Shown piece after piece: positions 41,315 to 49,622 of a stretch of DNA of 64,000 nucleotides (its first letter is position 1; every line of letters starts with the position of its first letter). The notes under the pieces are model-generated. The model saw only the letters and a program-made list of their open reading frames with translations, did no database searches and had not been told where the DNA came from. The translations under genes and the position numbers were made by a program. The stretch lies in the NCBI GenBank assembly GCA_964454685.1, contig CAYVTZ010000009.1, positions 32,258 to 96,257 of the forward strand. Reading direction: 5' to 3'. This stretch comes from CAYVTZ01 sp964454685 (GTDB taxonomy: Bacteria; Bacillota; Clostridia; Christensenellales; Christensenellaceae).

Positions 41315-42874
41315 TTATTGCGGCTGCGGCGTGACTTCCGTTACAATGCGGCTATCCGGCTGCGGCGCAGCGGAGGAAACCGAATCTGGAGCGGGCTGCG
41401 TGGCTGCGGGTACGGCGGAGGGGGCGACGGCGCCCGCTGCTGCGGGGTCGGGCGTGACCTCTGTTACGATCCTTTGCTCCGGCGCCTCGCCCGCTGTGGC
41501 TGTCGGCGTTTGCGCGACAACGGCATCGGTTTGCGCAAATGGCGTGGATATTTGCAATACATAAGCATGCGGTTTATTCGTTTTTACTTTGATCCAGCTC
41601 TTGATCTGTTCCATTTCGCCGTCACTGAGCGGGGTGGGCGCATAGAGCAAAAGAAGAACGGTATCTGTGGAAATTACGTTTTGATCGGTCGGCACTTCCA
41701 AAATCGCGCCTGCAACAGAGCCGACTTGCGGATACAGTGCCTTCAATTCGCTTTGAATGCCTGTGACATCCAACACCTTTGCCTGATACTCCAACAGCTG
41801 CTGTTGATAGCCCTTGATTTGATCCTGCAATGTAGCGGAGGATGCGGCACCTGCGGCTTCCTGCGGCAGGAGGTTTTGCACATCTTCTTTGGTGATTCCG
41901 ATATTTTGCGTGGTCTGATTGACGCGCAGTGTGATGCCGTTTAGGTTGTAGTCGGACATTTTCGTGGCGAGCGTTTGGATTTCCGAATCGCTGAGCATCT
42001 TTCCCACAAGTGCGACCTCGATCAGCTTTTGATCGGGAAGCAGCTTGGAATTGACGACTTGCGTTTCGGGGAAGTCGAACGCGCCTGCGACGTAATTTTT
42101 GTAATCTTGTTGTAACACGGCATCCGAGACCATCTGTGTTGCAAAATAAATGCTGGGTACGACTGTGACAATCATAATCAACATCAAAATCAGGCGGGAA
42201 CGCCGTTGCGTTTTAGGGTTTTGATAGCTCTTTACCGGAACCTTGAGCAGCTTAAAGCCTACAGCGGCGGTGAGGCAGATGAAGATGGTGTTGATGGTGA
42301 ACAGGTACATTGCCCCGCCAAAGTATGCCAGAGAGCCGCGCGCAAGACCATAGCCCGCGGTACAGAGCGGCGGCATCAGCGCGGTGGCGATCGCAACTCC
42401 GGGGATGACGTTTGTTTTGGAATTGCGTGTGATGCCGATGACCCCTGCAAATCCGCCAAAGCAGGCAATGAGCACATCCCAAACGGTGGGGGTGGTACGC
42501 GCCAGAATTTCGGACGAGGCATCCGTCATCGGCGAAAGCTTAAAATAGACGAAAGAGGTTAGCAGCGAGATCACGATCTGCAACGCGAATTTGAAAAACG
42601 CGTTTTTGGTGTGCTGCGCGCTGCCTGAGGCAAACCCATAGCCCATCGCAATGATGCCGCCCATCAGCGGAGAGATGAGCATGGCGCCGATAATGACGGC
42701 TGTGCTGTTCATGTTTAGACCGATGCTGGCGATGAAAATGGCGCAGATCAAGATGCACATATTTGCACCCTTGATGGCGGCGCCCTCCTTGACTTCCAGC
42801 TCGATTTCCGGCAACGGCAGACTGCCGGAGGTCAGGCTGAAGGTATCTCTAAAAAATTTTTTGGCTTTTTCCAT
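41315..42874 (-). CDS. DUF389 family membrane protein
   Basis: A 519-aa protein from ATG 42874 (GAGGT 8 nt before; the frame upstream to 42889 is unsupported). Residues about 35-220 hold the DUF389 transmembrane block with hallmarks NMNSTAVIIGAMLISPLMGGI, GVIGITRNSKTNVIPGVAIATALMPPLCTAGYGLA. A second region with one helix (about 235-260) is followed by a long extracytoplasmic or soluble part. The C-terminal 70 residues are Pro/Ala/Thr-rich and low in complexity, with RIVTEVTP appearing twice. The molecular function of DUF389 is unknown. It stands alone. Confidence 0.88.
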   Translation of the reverse strand: MEKAKKFFRDTFSLTSGSLPLPEIELEVKEGAAIKGANMCILICAIFIASIGLNMNSTAVIIGAMLISPLMGGIIAMGYGFASGSAQHTKNAFFKFALQIVISLLTSFVYFKLSPMTDASSEILARTTPTVWDVLIACFGGFAGVIGITRNSKTNVIPGVAIATALMPPLCTAGYGLARGSLAYFGGAMYLFTINTIFICLTAAVGFKLLKVPVKSYQNPKTQRRSRLILMLIMIVTVVPSIYFATQMVSDAVLQQDYKNYVAGAFDFPETQVVNSKLLPDQKLIEVALVGKMLSDSEIQTLATKMSDYNLNGITLRVNQTTQNIGITKEDVQNLLPQEAAGAASSATLQDQIKGYQQQLLEYQAKVLDVTGIQSELKALYPQVGSVAGAILEVPTDQNVISTDTVLLLLYAPTPLSDGEMEQIKSWIKVKTNKPHAYVLQISTPFAQTDAVVAQTPTATAGEAPEQRIVTEVTPDPAAAGAVAPSAVPAATQPAPDSVSSAAPQPDSRIVTEVTPQPQ

Positions 42875-43089
42875 GCTGATAAACCTCAATGTAACTCAAG
42901 CGCTTCACGCTGCGCCGTTTTCTTTTAATGTAACATATTTTATGCGATTTTGGAATAACAATGACGAGAGGCAAAAGCGGCGTATCACAAAAAGGATGGT
43001 GCAGAGCAAAAAACGGATTGCAAGAATCGTGTATTTTTTGATATGATAAGAAAAAATGTACTGAGACGTTTGAAGAGGGGGGGAGACGC

Positions 43090-43488
43090 ATGTGGTTCGA
43101 TGAAAAAACAGGCTTTTGGGTTGGCATGGCACTTGGGGTCGGTTTGGCGATGTGGGGCGGACTGCTCGCTGTCTATGGACAAAGCTACGCCAAACGCAAT
43201 GTGCACTATGTGTCGGTGCTTGCCTGCGTTGCAGCGTTGCTGCTTGCCGGAGGGATCTGCCTGCTGGTGGGCACGAATGCGGTGTTCGAGCTTCAGGAGC
43301 GGCACGTATGGTATCCGTTTATGATTGCGGGAGTGGTGGTTTGCTGGTATGCCCCGCTTTTGTTTGTGCGCTTACGCGGGATTTACCGGGATGCGGAGGA
43401 ACGAATCAGGCGCATGGAGGCAGAGCAGCGCGCACAGAAAAAAACGGAAAAGGCGCGGTTGGAGCGCCCGAAGTGGTGGGGCGGCTGA
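43090..43488 (+). CDS. Small membrane protein with charged tail
   Basis: A 132-aa protein with three transmembrane helices (about 10-28, 40-60 and 75-95) and a basic/acidic cytoplasmic tail (YRDAEERIRRMEAEQRAQKKTEKARLE) likely to be a helix or short coiled coil. GGGGGGAG precedes the ATG. No family is recognised. The next gene, a glycosyltransferase, is 255 bp away across a gap that holds a GATACTGC/GCAGTATC hairpin (43536-43559) but no gene. Confidence 0.7.
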   Translation: MWFDEKTGFWVGMALGVGLAMWGGLLAVYGQSYAKRNVHYVSVLACVAALLLAGGICLLVGTNAVFELQERHVWYPFMIAGVVVCWYAPLLFVRLRGIYRDAEERIRRMEAEQRAQKKTEKARLERPKWWGG

Positions 43489-43743
43489 ACTTTCAATTTT
43501 TTGAGCCAAGTGCGTGGTGCAAAGGAGCTGCCGACGATACTGCGTTTGCGTGCAGTATCAGAAATCAAGCGTGTAAATCGCCCATGCCTGATGGCACTGC
43601 AAGAATGATGTTTGCCACGCTGTGGGGCGTTTACATTAAAACGAAAAGAATCAGACCACACTTATGATAGATAGGAGATCCGGCAACGGCGAAACGGCTT
43701 TGCGCGGATTCTGTGGCAATATATTTTTGGGGAGACTGCCTTT

Positions 43744-45630
43744 ATGGAGAACGTTTATCTGTTTTGTATCGTGATTGGTGCGATTCTTATTTTGTTTGTA
43801 CTCGCAAAAAAATTCCCGTTGTGGCGAAAGGTTTATATCGTTCTCGTGATTGGTGCGATGGCGGGCTATATTGTATGGCGTATTGTTTTTACGCTGAATT
43901 TTAGCAGCGCTGCATCGGGCGTGTTTTCCATACTGCTGGTGGCGGCGGAACTGCTGGGCGTGATGGTAGCGACTTTTTTTGCGGTGCTATTCATGCGCAA
44001 TGATACATCGAGGAAACAGCCCCCTGCGTGGAAAGCGGATTTTCAGCCTTCGGTGGCCGTATTTATTTTCACCTATGACGAGCCGTACAGCCTCGTTGCC
44101 TCCAGCGCTTTGGCGGCAAATTCTCTGCCTTATTCCAACAAAAAAGTGTATATCTGTGATGACGGACACCGCATGGAGCTGAAAATGGTGGCGGACGAGC
44201 TGGGCGTGGAGTATATTACGCGGGAGGGCAACGCACACGCGAAAGCGGGCAACATCAATCATGCCTTGGCGCAGACGCAAAGTGACCTGGTGGTGTTTTT
44301 GGATGCGGACTTTATTACGAAGCCTTACATGCTCAGCGAGGGCATTCCATATTTTCAGGATGAAACAGTTGCGATGGTGCAATATCCCCAGACTTTCTAC
44401 AACAAAGATCCGTTCCAGATGCTAAGCAAGCGATTTTATAACGAGCAGGATTTCTTTATGCGCTATATTGAGCCGGAGCTGGCGGAGCGTAACGCCATGG
44501 TGCATGTAGGCACCAACGCGATCATCCGCCGCAGCGCTTTGGAGCAAATTGGCGGCGTTCCCACGAAAAGCATCACGGAAGATATGGCGACAGGCATACT
44601 GCTGCAAAATGCGGGGTATCGCACGGTGTTTGTCAACAAGGCGTATGCGTTGGGACTGGCACCCTTCAATATCAAGGATTTGAAAGCGCAGAGACAACGC
44701 TGGGCCAAGGGAACCTTGCAGATTTATAAATCCATCAAGCCGTTCCGTTTGAAGGGATTGCGTCTGGGGCAGAAGATGCTGTACTTGCAGCTTCTGTTGT
44801 ACTGGTATTCCTCCTTTCAAAAGCTGGTGTACATCATATCGCCAACCATTTTTATGCTGTTTGCGGTACCCATTGTAAACATGACAGCGGCAGATTTTTT
44901 ATTGGTGGTGATTCCCACGCAGATTTTGTTCGGATTGAGCTTCAACGTGCTGATTGGGAATGTGCGATCGTATTTGAGTTCGCATATCTACGATACGTTG
45001 ATGGCACCTTACCATGCGGCGGCGCTGTTAAAAGAGACGTTTCGTACAAGCCGTGTTTTTGCGGTAACGCCTAAGGAGGTTAAGACAGCGTCCAAGTGGG
45101 ATTTGAAATCGGTGGCACCGCACATTGTTTTGCTGATTTGGGTTTGCGCTGCGCTTGTGGTGGCGATCATAAAAATGACCAATCCTGCCGTGTTGCTGCC
45201 ATTGTTGGTTTGCGCCGGTTGGAGTATATACAACCTTTATGCGTTGGTCTATGCGATCCGTGCCGCGCGGGTGAGCAATTTGGAAACTGCGGGAGAGGCG
45301 ATGAGCATTGACATTCACGAGATGATACGCGTGGAGGGGCAGGAATTTTTAGCGGATCACATGAGCTTTGACGGATTTTTGATGCGCAAAAGTGACACAC
45401 AGCGCGAAACGTTTGAACAAGGAAAGCTGTACGAATTTCAAGGTGTGCGCACCGGGCTTGTGACGACCGCAGTGTTTCGCGGAGAGTGGAATGGAGAGTG
45501 GGAATTTAAGTACATGAACACGAAACGGGATGCAGCGTATCGGCTTTCAAAGTTTTATGTGGAAAAGCTGCATGCAGCGAAAGTGATGAACTTTGAGGTG
45601 GAGGACGAACGGAAAAGGGCGAAATTCTGA
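43744..45630 (+). CDS. Membrane family-2 glycosyltransferase, cellulose-synthase-like (BcsA-type)
   Basis: A 628-aa processive-type glycosyltransferase. Helices at about 5-60 and 75-95, then the GT-A domain with DDG (about 139), DAD (about 189), TED (about 277) and QRQRW (about 315), the full set of motifs for a processive beta-glycan synthase, followed by helices at about 345-400 and 455-500. The C-terminal 100 residues are soluble and sit where BcsA has its PilZ c-di-GMP domain, but the RxxxR and D/NxSxxG motifs are not clear (HMSFDG is the nearest match). No bcsB-like partner is nearby. The polymer made is unknown. Confidence 0.9.
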   Translation: MENVYLFCIVIGAILILFVLAKKFPLWRKVYIVLVIGAMAGYIVWRIVFTLNFSSAASGVFSILLVAAELLGVMVATFFAVLFMRNDTSRKQPPAWKADFQPSVAVFIFTYDEPYSLVASSALAANSLPYSNKKVYICDDGHRMELKMVADELGVEYITREGNAHAKAGNINHALAQTQSDLVVFLDADFITKPYMLSEGIPYFQDETVAMVQYPQTFYNKDPFQMLSKRFYNEQDFFMRYIEPELAERNAMVHVGTNAIIRRSALEQIGGVPTKSITEDMATGILLQNAGYRTVFVNKAYALGLAPFNIKDLKAQRQRWAKGTLQIYKSIKPFRLKGLRLGQKMLYLQLLLYWYSSFQKLVYIISPTIFMLFAVPIVNMTAADFLLVVIPTQILFGLSFNVLIGNVRSYLSSHIYDTLMAPYHAAALLKETFRTSRVFAVTPKEVKTASKWDLKSVAPHIVLLIWVCAALVVAIIKMTNPAVLLPLLVCAGWSIYNLYALVYAIRAARVSNLETAGEAMSIDIHEMIRVEGQEFLADHMSFDGFLMRKSDTQRETFEQGKLYEFQGVRTGLVTTAVFRGEWNGEWEFKYMNTKRDAAYRLSKFYVEKLHAAKVMNFEVEDERKRAKF

Positions 45631-45653
45631 CCTGCTATTTTAGAGGGCAACAG

Positions 45654-45687
45654 AATCAGCCGCTTGCATCAGGCGGCTGATTTTTTG
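45654..45687 (+). terminator. Intrinsic terminator after the glycosyltransferase
   Basis: AATCAGCCGC / GCGGCTGATT stem with a 9-nt loop, followed by TTTTTGTTT. Confidence 0.9.
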
Positions 45688-45770
45688 TTTACATGAAATT
45701 TTTAATTCATCATCTTGCATCATTGCGCGGAAGGTCTCGCAATAAAATTGCGTCAGCTGCGCCTAATTTC

Positions 45771-45799
45771 TTGACGCTCTCTGTGAAAAATGATATCCT
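45771..45799 (+). promoter_or_regulatory. sigma-A promoter of the oxidoreductase operon
   Basis: TTGACG (45771-45776), 17 bp, TATCCT (45794-45799), 46 bp before the ferredoxin-subunit start codon. Confidence 0.6.
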
Positions 45800-45845
45800 A
45801 TTATGGTAGGTTTTTAAAGATTAATGCAAAGTAAGGTGAAAAAGT

Positions 45846-46052
45846 ATGGCAAATGTGATTATTTCGACGGATGAATGCAAGGGCTGCGGTTTGTGCATCG
45901 CGGCATGCAAGAAAAGTTTGCTCCAGATCGACAAGTCCACAATCAACGCAAAGGGATATCATCCCATTGGATCGACAGACCCTGAGGCGTGCATCGGTTG
46001 CGCGGCATGTGCGCGGATGTGTCCGGACGTGGTGCTGGAAGTGGAGAAATAA
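45846..46052 (+). CDS. 2-oxoacid:ferredoxin oxidoreductase, ferredoxin-like delta subunit
   Basis: A 68-aa 2x[4Fe-4S] ferredoxin domain protein. Two cluster motifs are complete: CKGCGLCIAACKK and CIGCAACARMCPD. It delivers electrons from the catalytic subunits to free ferredoxin. First gene of the four-subunit operon, 98 nt before the alpha subunit. The order delta-alpha-beta-gamma is that of KorDABC/VorDBAC-type enzymes. Confidence 0.94.
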   Translation: MANVIISTDECKGCGLCIAACKKSLLQIDKSTINAKGYHPIGSTDPEACIGCAACARMCPDVVLEVEK

Positions 46053-46150
46053 GGCGCGTCAGCTTGCGGAGAGACGAGGAAGTTTCTGCCCGTAAAACAT
46101 GGCAGGGATGCGCGATTTTTTAGTAAAACAATAAAGTAAGGTGGAACAAT

Positions 46151-47212
46151 ATGGCGAAAGTATTGATGAAGGGAAACGAGGCGATTGCCGAAGCGGCGAT
46201 CAAGGCCGGATGCACACATTTTTTTGGGTATCCGATTACGCCTCAAAATCAGATTCCGGAATATATGTCCAAAAGAATGCCGCAGGTAAACGGCGTTTTC
46301 GTGCAGGCAGAGAGTGAAGTTTCGGCGATCAACATGGTGTATGGCGCGGCGGGCGCGGGGGCGCGCGTGATGACGTCCTCCTCCTCTCCGGGAATCAGCC
46401 TCAAGCAGGAGGGAATCAGCTATATCGCGTGTGCGGAGCTGCCCTGCGTGATTGTGAATATTGTGCGCAGCGGCCCCGGCCTCGGTGGGATATTGCCGTC
46501 GCAGGGCGATTATTTCCAAGCGACAAAAGGCGGCGGACATGGCGACTATCACATGGTGGTGCTTGCCCCTGCAAGTGTGCAGGAGGCTGCCGACATGGTG
46601 ATGGAGGGCTTTGACATTGCAGACCAGTACCGTATTCCGGTTATGGTGCTTGGGGATGGCGTGATCGGGCAGATGATGGAACCGGTGGAGTTCACGCAGC
46701 CGAAGCAACGCGCTTTGCCGCCTAAGACATGGGCGACAACAGGCTGGAAGGATAAATCCAGACCGCGCGCAGTGGTCAATTCGCTTTATATTGAAGCGGA
46801 CACGATGCAGGCAGTCAATAACGTATTGCAGGCGAAGTATGCCGAAATTACGAAAAACGAGACGCGTGTGCAGGAATTTATGTGCGACGACGCGGATTAT
46901 ATCATTGCGGCATTTGGCACAACGGCAAGAATCGCTCGTAATGTGGCGGTGCAGGCGCGTAAAGAAGGCATCAAGGTGGGCGTGATTCGTCCGGTGACCA
47001 TTTGGCCCTTCCCCAGCGCAGCATTTGCAAAGGCAGCAGAGCACGTGAAAGGCATTCTAACGGTGGAAATGAACACCGGACAGATGGTGGAGGATGTGCG
47101 GCTGGCGGTGAACGGCAAAGTGCCCGTGACATTCTATGGCGTACAGGGAGGCAACATTCCCGAACCCAAGAACATCATGGCGGCTCTGATGCAATTAAAG
47201 GAGGGCAAATAA
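46151..47212 (+). CDS. 2-oxoacid:ferredoxin oxidoreductase, alpha subunit (VorB/KorA-like)
   Basis: A 353-aa subunit of the enzyme that oxidatively decarboxylates a 2-oxoacid with CoA, giving acyl-CoA, CO2 and reduced ferredoxin. The pyrimidine-binding domain shows 'MKGNEAIAEAAIKAGCTHFFGYPITPQNQIPEYM', 'ESEVSAINMVYGAAGAGARVMTSSSSPGISL' and 'RSGPGLGG'; the C-terminal transketolase-C-like domain has 'GVIRPVTIWPFP'. Subunit size and sequence fit the 3-methyl-2-oxobutanoate or 2-oxoglutarate branch rather than pyruvate; which of these is not decidable. Confidence 0.93.
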   Translation: MAKVLMKGNEAIAEAAIKAGCTHFFGYPITPQNQIPEYMSKRMPQVNGVFVQAESEVSAINMVYGAAGAGARVMTSSSSPGISLKQEGISYIACAELPCVIVNIVRSGPGLGGILPSQGDYFQATKGGGHGDYHMVVLAPASVQEAADMVMEGFDIADQYRIPVMVLGDGVIGQMMEPVEFTQPKQRALPPKTWATTGWKDKSRPRAVVNSLYIEADTMQAVNNVLQAKYAEITKNETRVQEFMCDDADYIIAAFGTTARIARNVAVQARKEGIKVGVIRPVTIWPFPSAAFAKAAEHVKGILTVEMNTGQMVEDVRLAVNGKVPVTFYGVQGGNIPEPKNIMAALMQLKEGK

Positions 47213-47213
47213 G

Positions 47214-47951
47214 ATGGCGAAGGTTTTTGAAAAGACAAAAATGCTGACGGATGTGCCCTTTCACTATTGCCCCGGATGCACACACGGCATCATTCACAGA
47301 CTGGTGGCAGAGTGCATTGAGGAAATGGGCATGGAGGACAGCTCTGTTGGCATTGCGCCGGTAGGCTGCGCGGTGTTTGCATATAAATATTTTAACTGTG
47401 ACATGATGGAGGCGGCACACGGTCGCGCGCCTGCGGTGGCAACGGGTGTGAAACGCACCAATCCCGATAATCTTGTGTTTACATATCAAGGGGATGGAGA
47501 TTTGGCATCCATTGGCGCGGCAGAAATCGTACATGCGGCGGCGCGTGGCGAGAAAGTGACGACTATTTTTGTAAATAATGCGATCTACGGCATGACGGGC
47601 GGGCAGATGGCGCCGACGACGTTGGTGGGTCAGGTGACGACTACGTCGCCCTATGGGCGCAGCGTGGAAGCGCAGGGGATGCCCATTCGCGTGGCGGAAA
47701 TGCTGGCGACGCTGGACGGCGCGTATTACATCGAGCGCACCTCGGTGCACGACGTGGCAAACGTAGTGAAAACAAAGAAGGCAATTAAGAAAGCGTTTGA
47801 ATATCAGATGCAGGGCAAGGGCTTCACGATGGTGGAGGTTTTGTCTACCTGCCCGACCAACTGGGGGCTGGGGCCGCAGGAGTCCATTGAATGGCTGAAA
47901 GAAAACATGATTCCCCAATATCCTTTGGGCGTAACGAAGGAGGGAAACTGA
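47214..47951 (+). CDS. 2-oxoacid:ferredoxin oxidoreductase, beta (TPP-binding) subunit
   Basis: A 245-aa thiamine diphosphate-binding subunit. CPGCTHGI (about 18-25) and the TPP/Mg motif YQGDGDLASIGAAEI followed by 'FVNNAIYGMTGGQM' are diagnostic. One nucleotide separates its ATG from the alpha-subunit stop. Confidence 0.94.
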   Translation: MAKVFEKTKMLTDVPFHYCPGCTHGIIHRLVAECIEEMGMEDSSVGIAPVGCAVFAYKYFNCDMMEAAHGRAPAVATGVKRTNPDNLVFTYQGDGDLASIGAAEIVHAAARGEKVTTIFVNNAIYGMTGGQMAPTTLVGQVTTTSPYGRSVEAQGMPIRVAEMLATLDGAYYIERTSVHDVANVVKTKKAIKKAFEYQMQGKGFTMVEVLSTCPTNWGLGPQESIEWLKENMIPQYPLGVTKEGN

Positions 47952-47952
47952 C

Positions 47953-48489
47953 ATGACAGAGCAGATTATTTTAGCGGGATTCGGCGGACAGGGTGTATTG
48001 CTGGCAGGGCAGATCTTAGCGTATGCGGGATTATCCGAGGGAAAGAATGTTTCGTGGCTGCCCTCATACGGTCCGGAGATGCGCGGTGGTACGGCAAACT
48101 GCAATGTGGTGGTTTCGGATGATGAAGTTGGCTCGCCTGTGGTGGTGGAGGCAGACTGTGCAATCGTGATGAACCGTCCTTCGCTGGAGAAGTTTGAAAA
48201 AGACATCAAGGCGGGCGGATTGCTGATTATCAATTCGGATCTGGTTACCATTGAACCGACACGCACTGATTTGAAGGTGCTCAAGGTGGCGGCAAACACG
48301 CTGGCGGAGCAGGCAGGCAGCCAAAAGGCGGCGAACATGGTGGTGCTGGGCGCATACAACGCGTGCAGCAATCTGGTGCAAAACAAGACCATCATTGAAT
48401 GTCTGAGCAAGATTATGGGCGAGGGAAAAAAGCACTTGATCCCGCTCAATGAAAAGGCGATCGAGCTGGGCGCGCAGGCGGCAAAATAA
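47953..48489 (+). CDS. 2-oxoacid:ferredoxin oxidoreductase, gamma subunit
   Basis: A 178-aa catalytic-domain subunit, with the hallmark IILAGFGGQGVLLAGQILAYA at the N-terminus, 'SYGPEMRGGTANCNVVVSD' and a conserved 'NMVVLGAY' segment. It begins one base after the beta stop codon and ends the operon; a terminator follows at 48509. Confidence 0.94.
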   Translation: MTEQIILAGFGGQGVLLAGQILAYAGLSEGKNVSWLPSYGPEMRGGTANCNVVVSDDEVGSPVVVEADCAIVMNRPSLEKFEKDIKAGGLLIINSDLVTIEPTRTDLKVLKVAANTLAEQAGSQKAANMVVLGAYNACSNLVQNKTIIECLSKIMGEGKKHLIPLNEKAIELGAQAAK

Positions 48490-48508
48490 CAAAAGACAGG
48501 CAAACAAG

Positions 48509-48543
48509 AGCACCCAAAGCGATTGCGTGGAGGGTGCTTTTTT
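48509..48543 (+). terminator. Intrinsic terminator of the oxidoreductase operon
   Basis: AGCACCC / GGGTGCT stem, 16-nt loop, then six T residues. Confidence 0.75.
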
Positions 48544-48633
48544 GATGTGTATAAAATTTGGCGGGATGGTGTTTTTTTTGCATTTGTGATACAATGAGTG
48601 CAACCAAACAAGATATGGTACTACTACTTCGCA

Positions 48634-48658
48634 ATTCAAAACATACAATGTTTTGAAT
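48634..48658. promoter_or_regulatory. Perfect 11-bp dyad, candidate operator of the acyl-ACP thioesterase
   Basis: ATTCAAAACAT (48634-48644), a 3-bp centre and ATGTTTTGAAT (48648-48658). It lies about 30 bp past the likely transcription start of the downstream gene. There is no T tract after it, so it is not a terminator. Confidence 0.55.
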
Positions 48659-48803
48659 CCGGCAATATTGTTGCCGCTGCGACGGAAGCGCAGGCGAAGT
48701 GCGCGGCACACGCGTGGGATGCAGCTGCCGCACATGTGTAGGCAAATTAAAAAACGTAAACGTAATTTAACGCGGGTTCGTACAAGCAACGGGAGATATT
48801 TAC

Positions 48804-49535
48804 ATGAAACCGATACTGGAGCAGGATTATCAACTGCGCGCGCTGGATGTCGATCTGAATGGAACATGGAGGCCTTCGGCAATTCTTACGCGATTGCAGG
48901 AGATTGCGGAAGACCATGCCGTGGTGCTAAACTGTGGCAGAAAAAAGCTGGTGGAGGAGCAGAACATCGCGTGGATGCTGACGCGCATTCATGTGAAGAT
49001 GCTGCGATACCCAAAAATTTGTGATAACATTCGCGTGGTGACGTGGCCGGCGCAGCCCACGAGGTTATACTTTATCCGTTATTCCATGTTTTATGACGAG
49101 GCGGGGGAAGTGCTGGGTACGGCTTCCAGCCAGTGGGTGTTGTTTCACATGAAGGAGCGCTGCCTGTGCCGACCTGCAAACGTGGATTTGGGCGATTATA
49201 CCGTGGATGAATCGCTGGTGCCGCCGATTGATGCGCCGGGGAAGATTCATTTTCCCGAACAGATGGAGCACAAAGCAACGCGCGAAGTGTTATACAGCCA
49301 GACGGACATGAATCGGCACATGAATAATGCGCGGTATGCCGACTGGGTGTGCGAACTGTTTGACCACGAAACGCTCAGCAAAAGGCAGGTGGACACCCTG
49401 CGCATCAATTATGTACAGGAGATGATGATGGGGCAGCAGGTGGAGTTGCAGTATGCCGAGCAGGACGGTGTGCATTATGTTTGCGGCAAAAGCGACGACA
49501 AGGTGACATTTGAGGCAAGCCTGACTTGGAAGTGA
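48804..49535 (+). CDS. Acyl-ACP thioesterase (FatA/FatB-type)
   Basis: Hydrolyses acyl-ACP to release free fatty acids. The 243-aa protein is a tandem double hotdog. The first half has 'WRPSAILTRLQEIAEDHAVVL' and 'AWMLTRIHVKMLRYPKICDNIRVVTW'; the second has SQTDMNRHMNNARYADWVCE, with the catalytic Asn and His positions of the family (N.H.NN). It is followed 87 nt later by a second phosphofructokinase gene. Confidence 0.92.
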   Translation: MKPILEQDYQLRALDVDLNGTWRPSAILTRLQEIAEDHAVVLNCGRKKLVEEQNIAWMLTRIHVKMLRYPKICDNIRVVTWPAQPTRLYFIRYSMFYDEAGEVLGTASSQWVLFHMKERCLCRPANVDLGDYTVDESLVPPIDAPGKIHFPEQMEHKATREVLYSQTDMNRHMNNARYADWVCELFDHETLSKRQVDTLRINYVQEMMMGQQVELQYAEQDGVHYVCGKSDDKVTFEASLTWK

Positions 49536-49622
49536 CGGTGGATGCGCGTGAGAGACGATTTGCCGACGCGACAACAGGCGTGATTTGGGCGCGGTAACGC
49601 ATAAAACGAAAGGATAGACGAT

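Larger units (their letters stand above)
48490..48803. other. 314-bp intergenic region before the acyl-ACP thioesterase
   Basis: No gene is visible. It holds the operon terminator (48509-48543), an extended -10 (TGATACAAT, ending 48595) without a good -35, and then a 25-bp dyad at 48634-48658 and a smaller one (GGCAA/TTGCC, 48661-48675). Confidence 0.55.
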
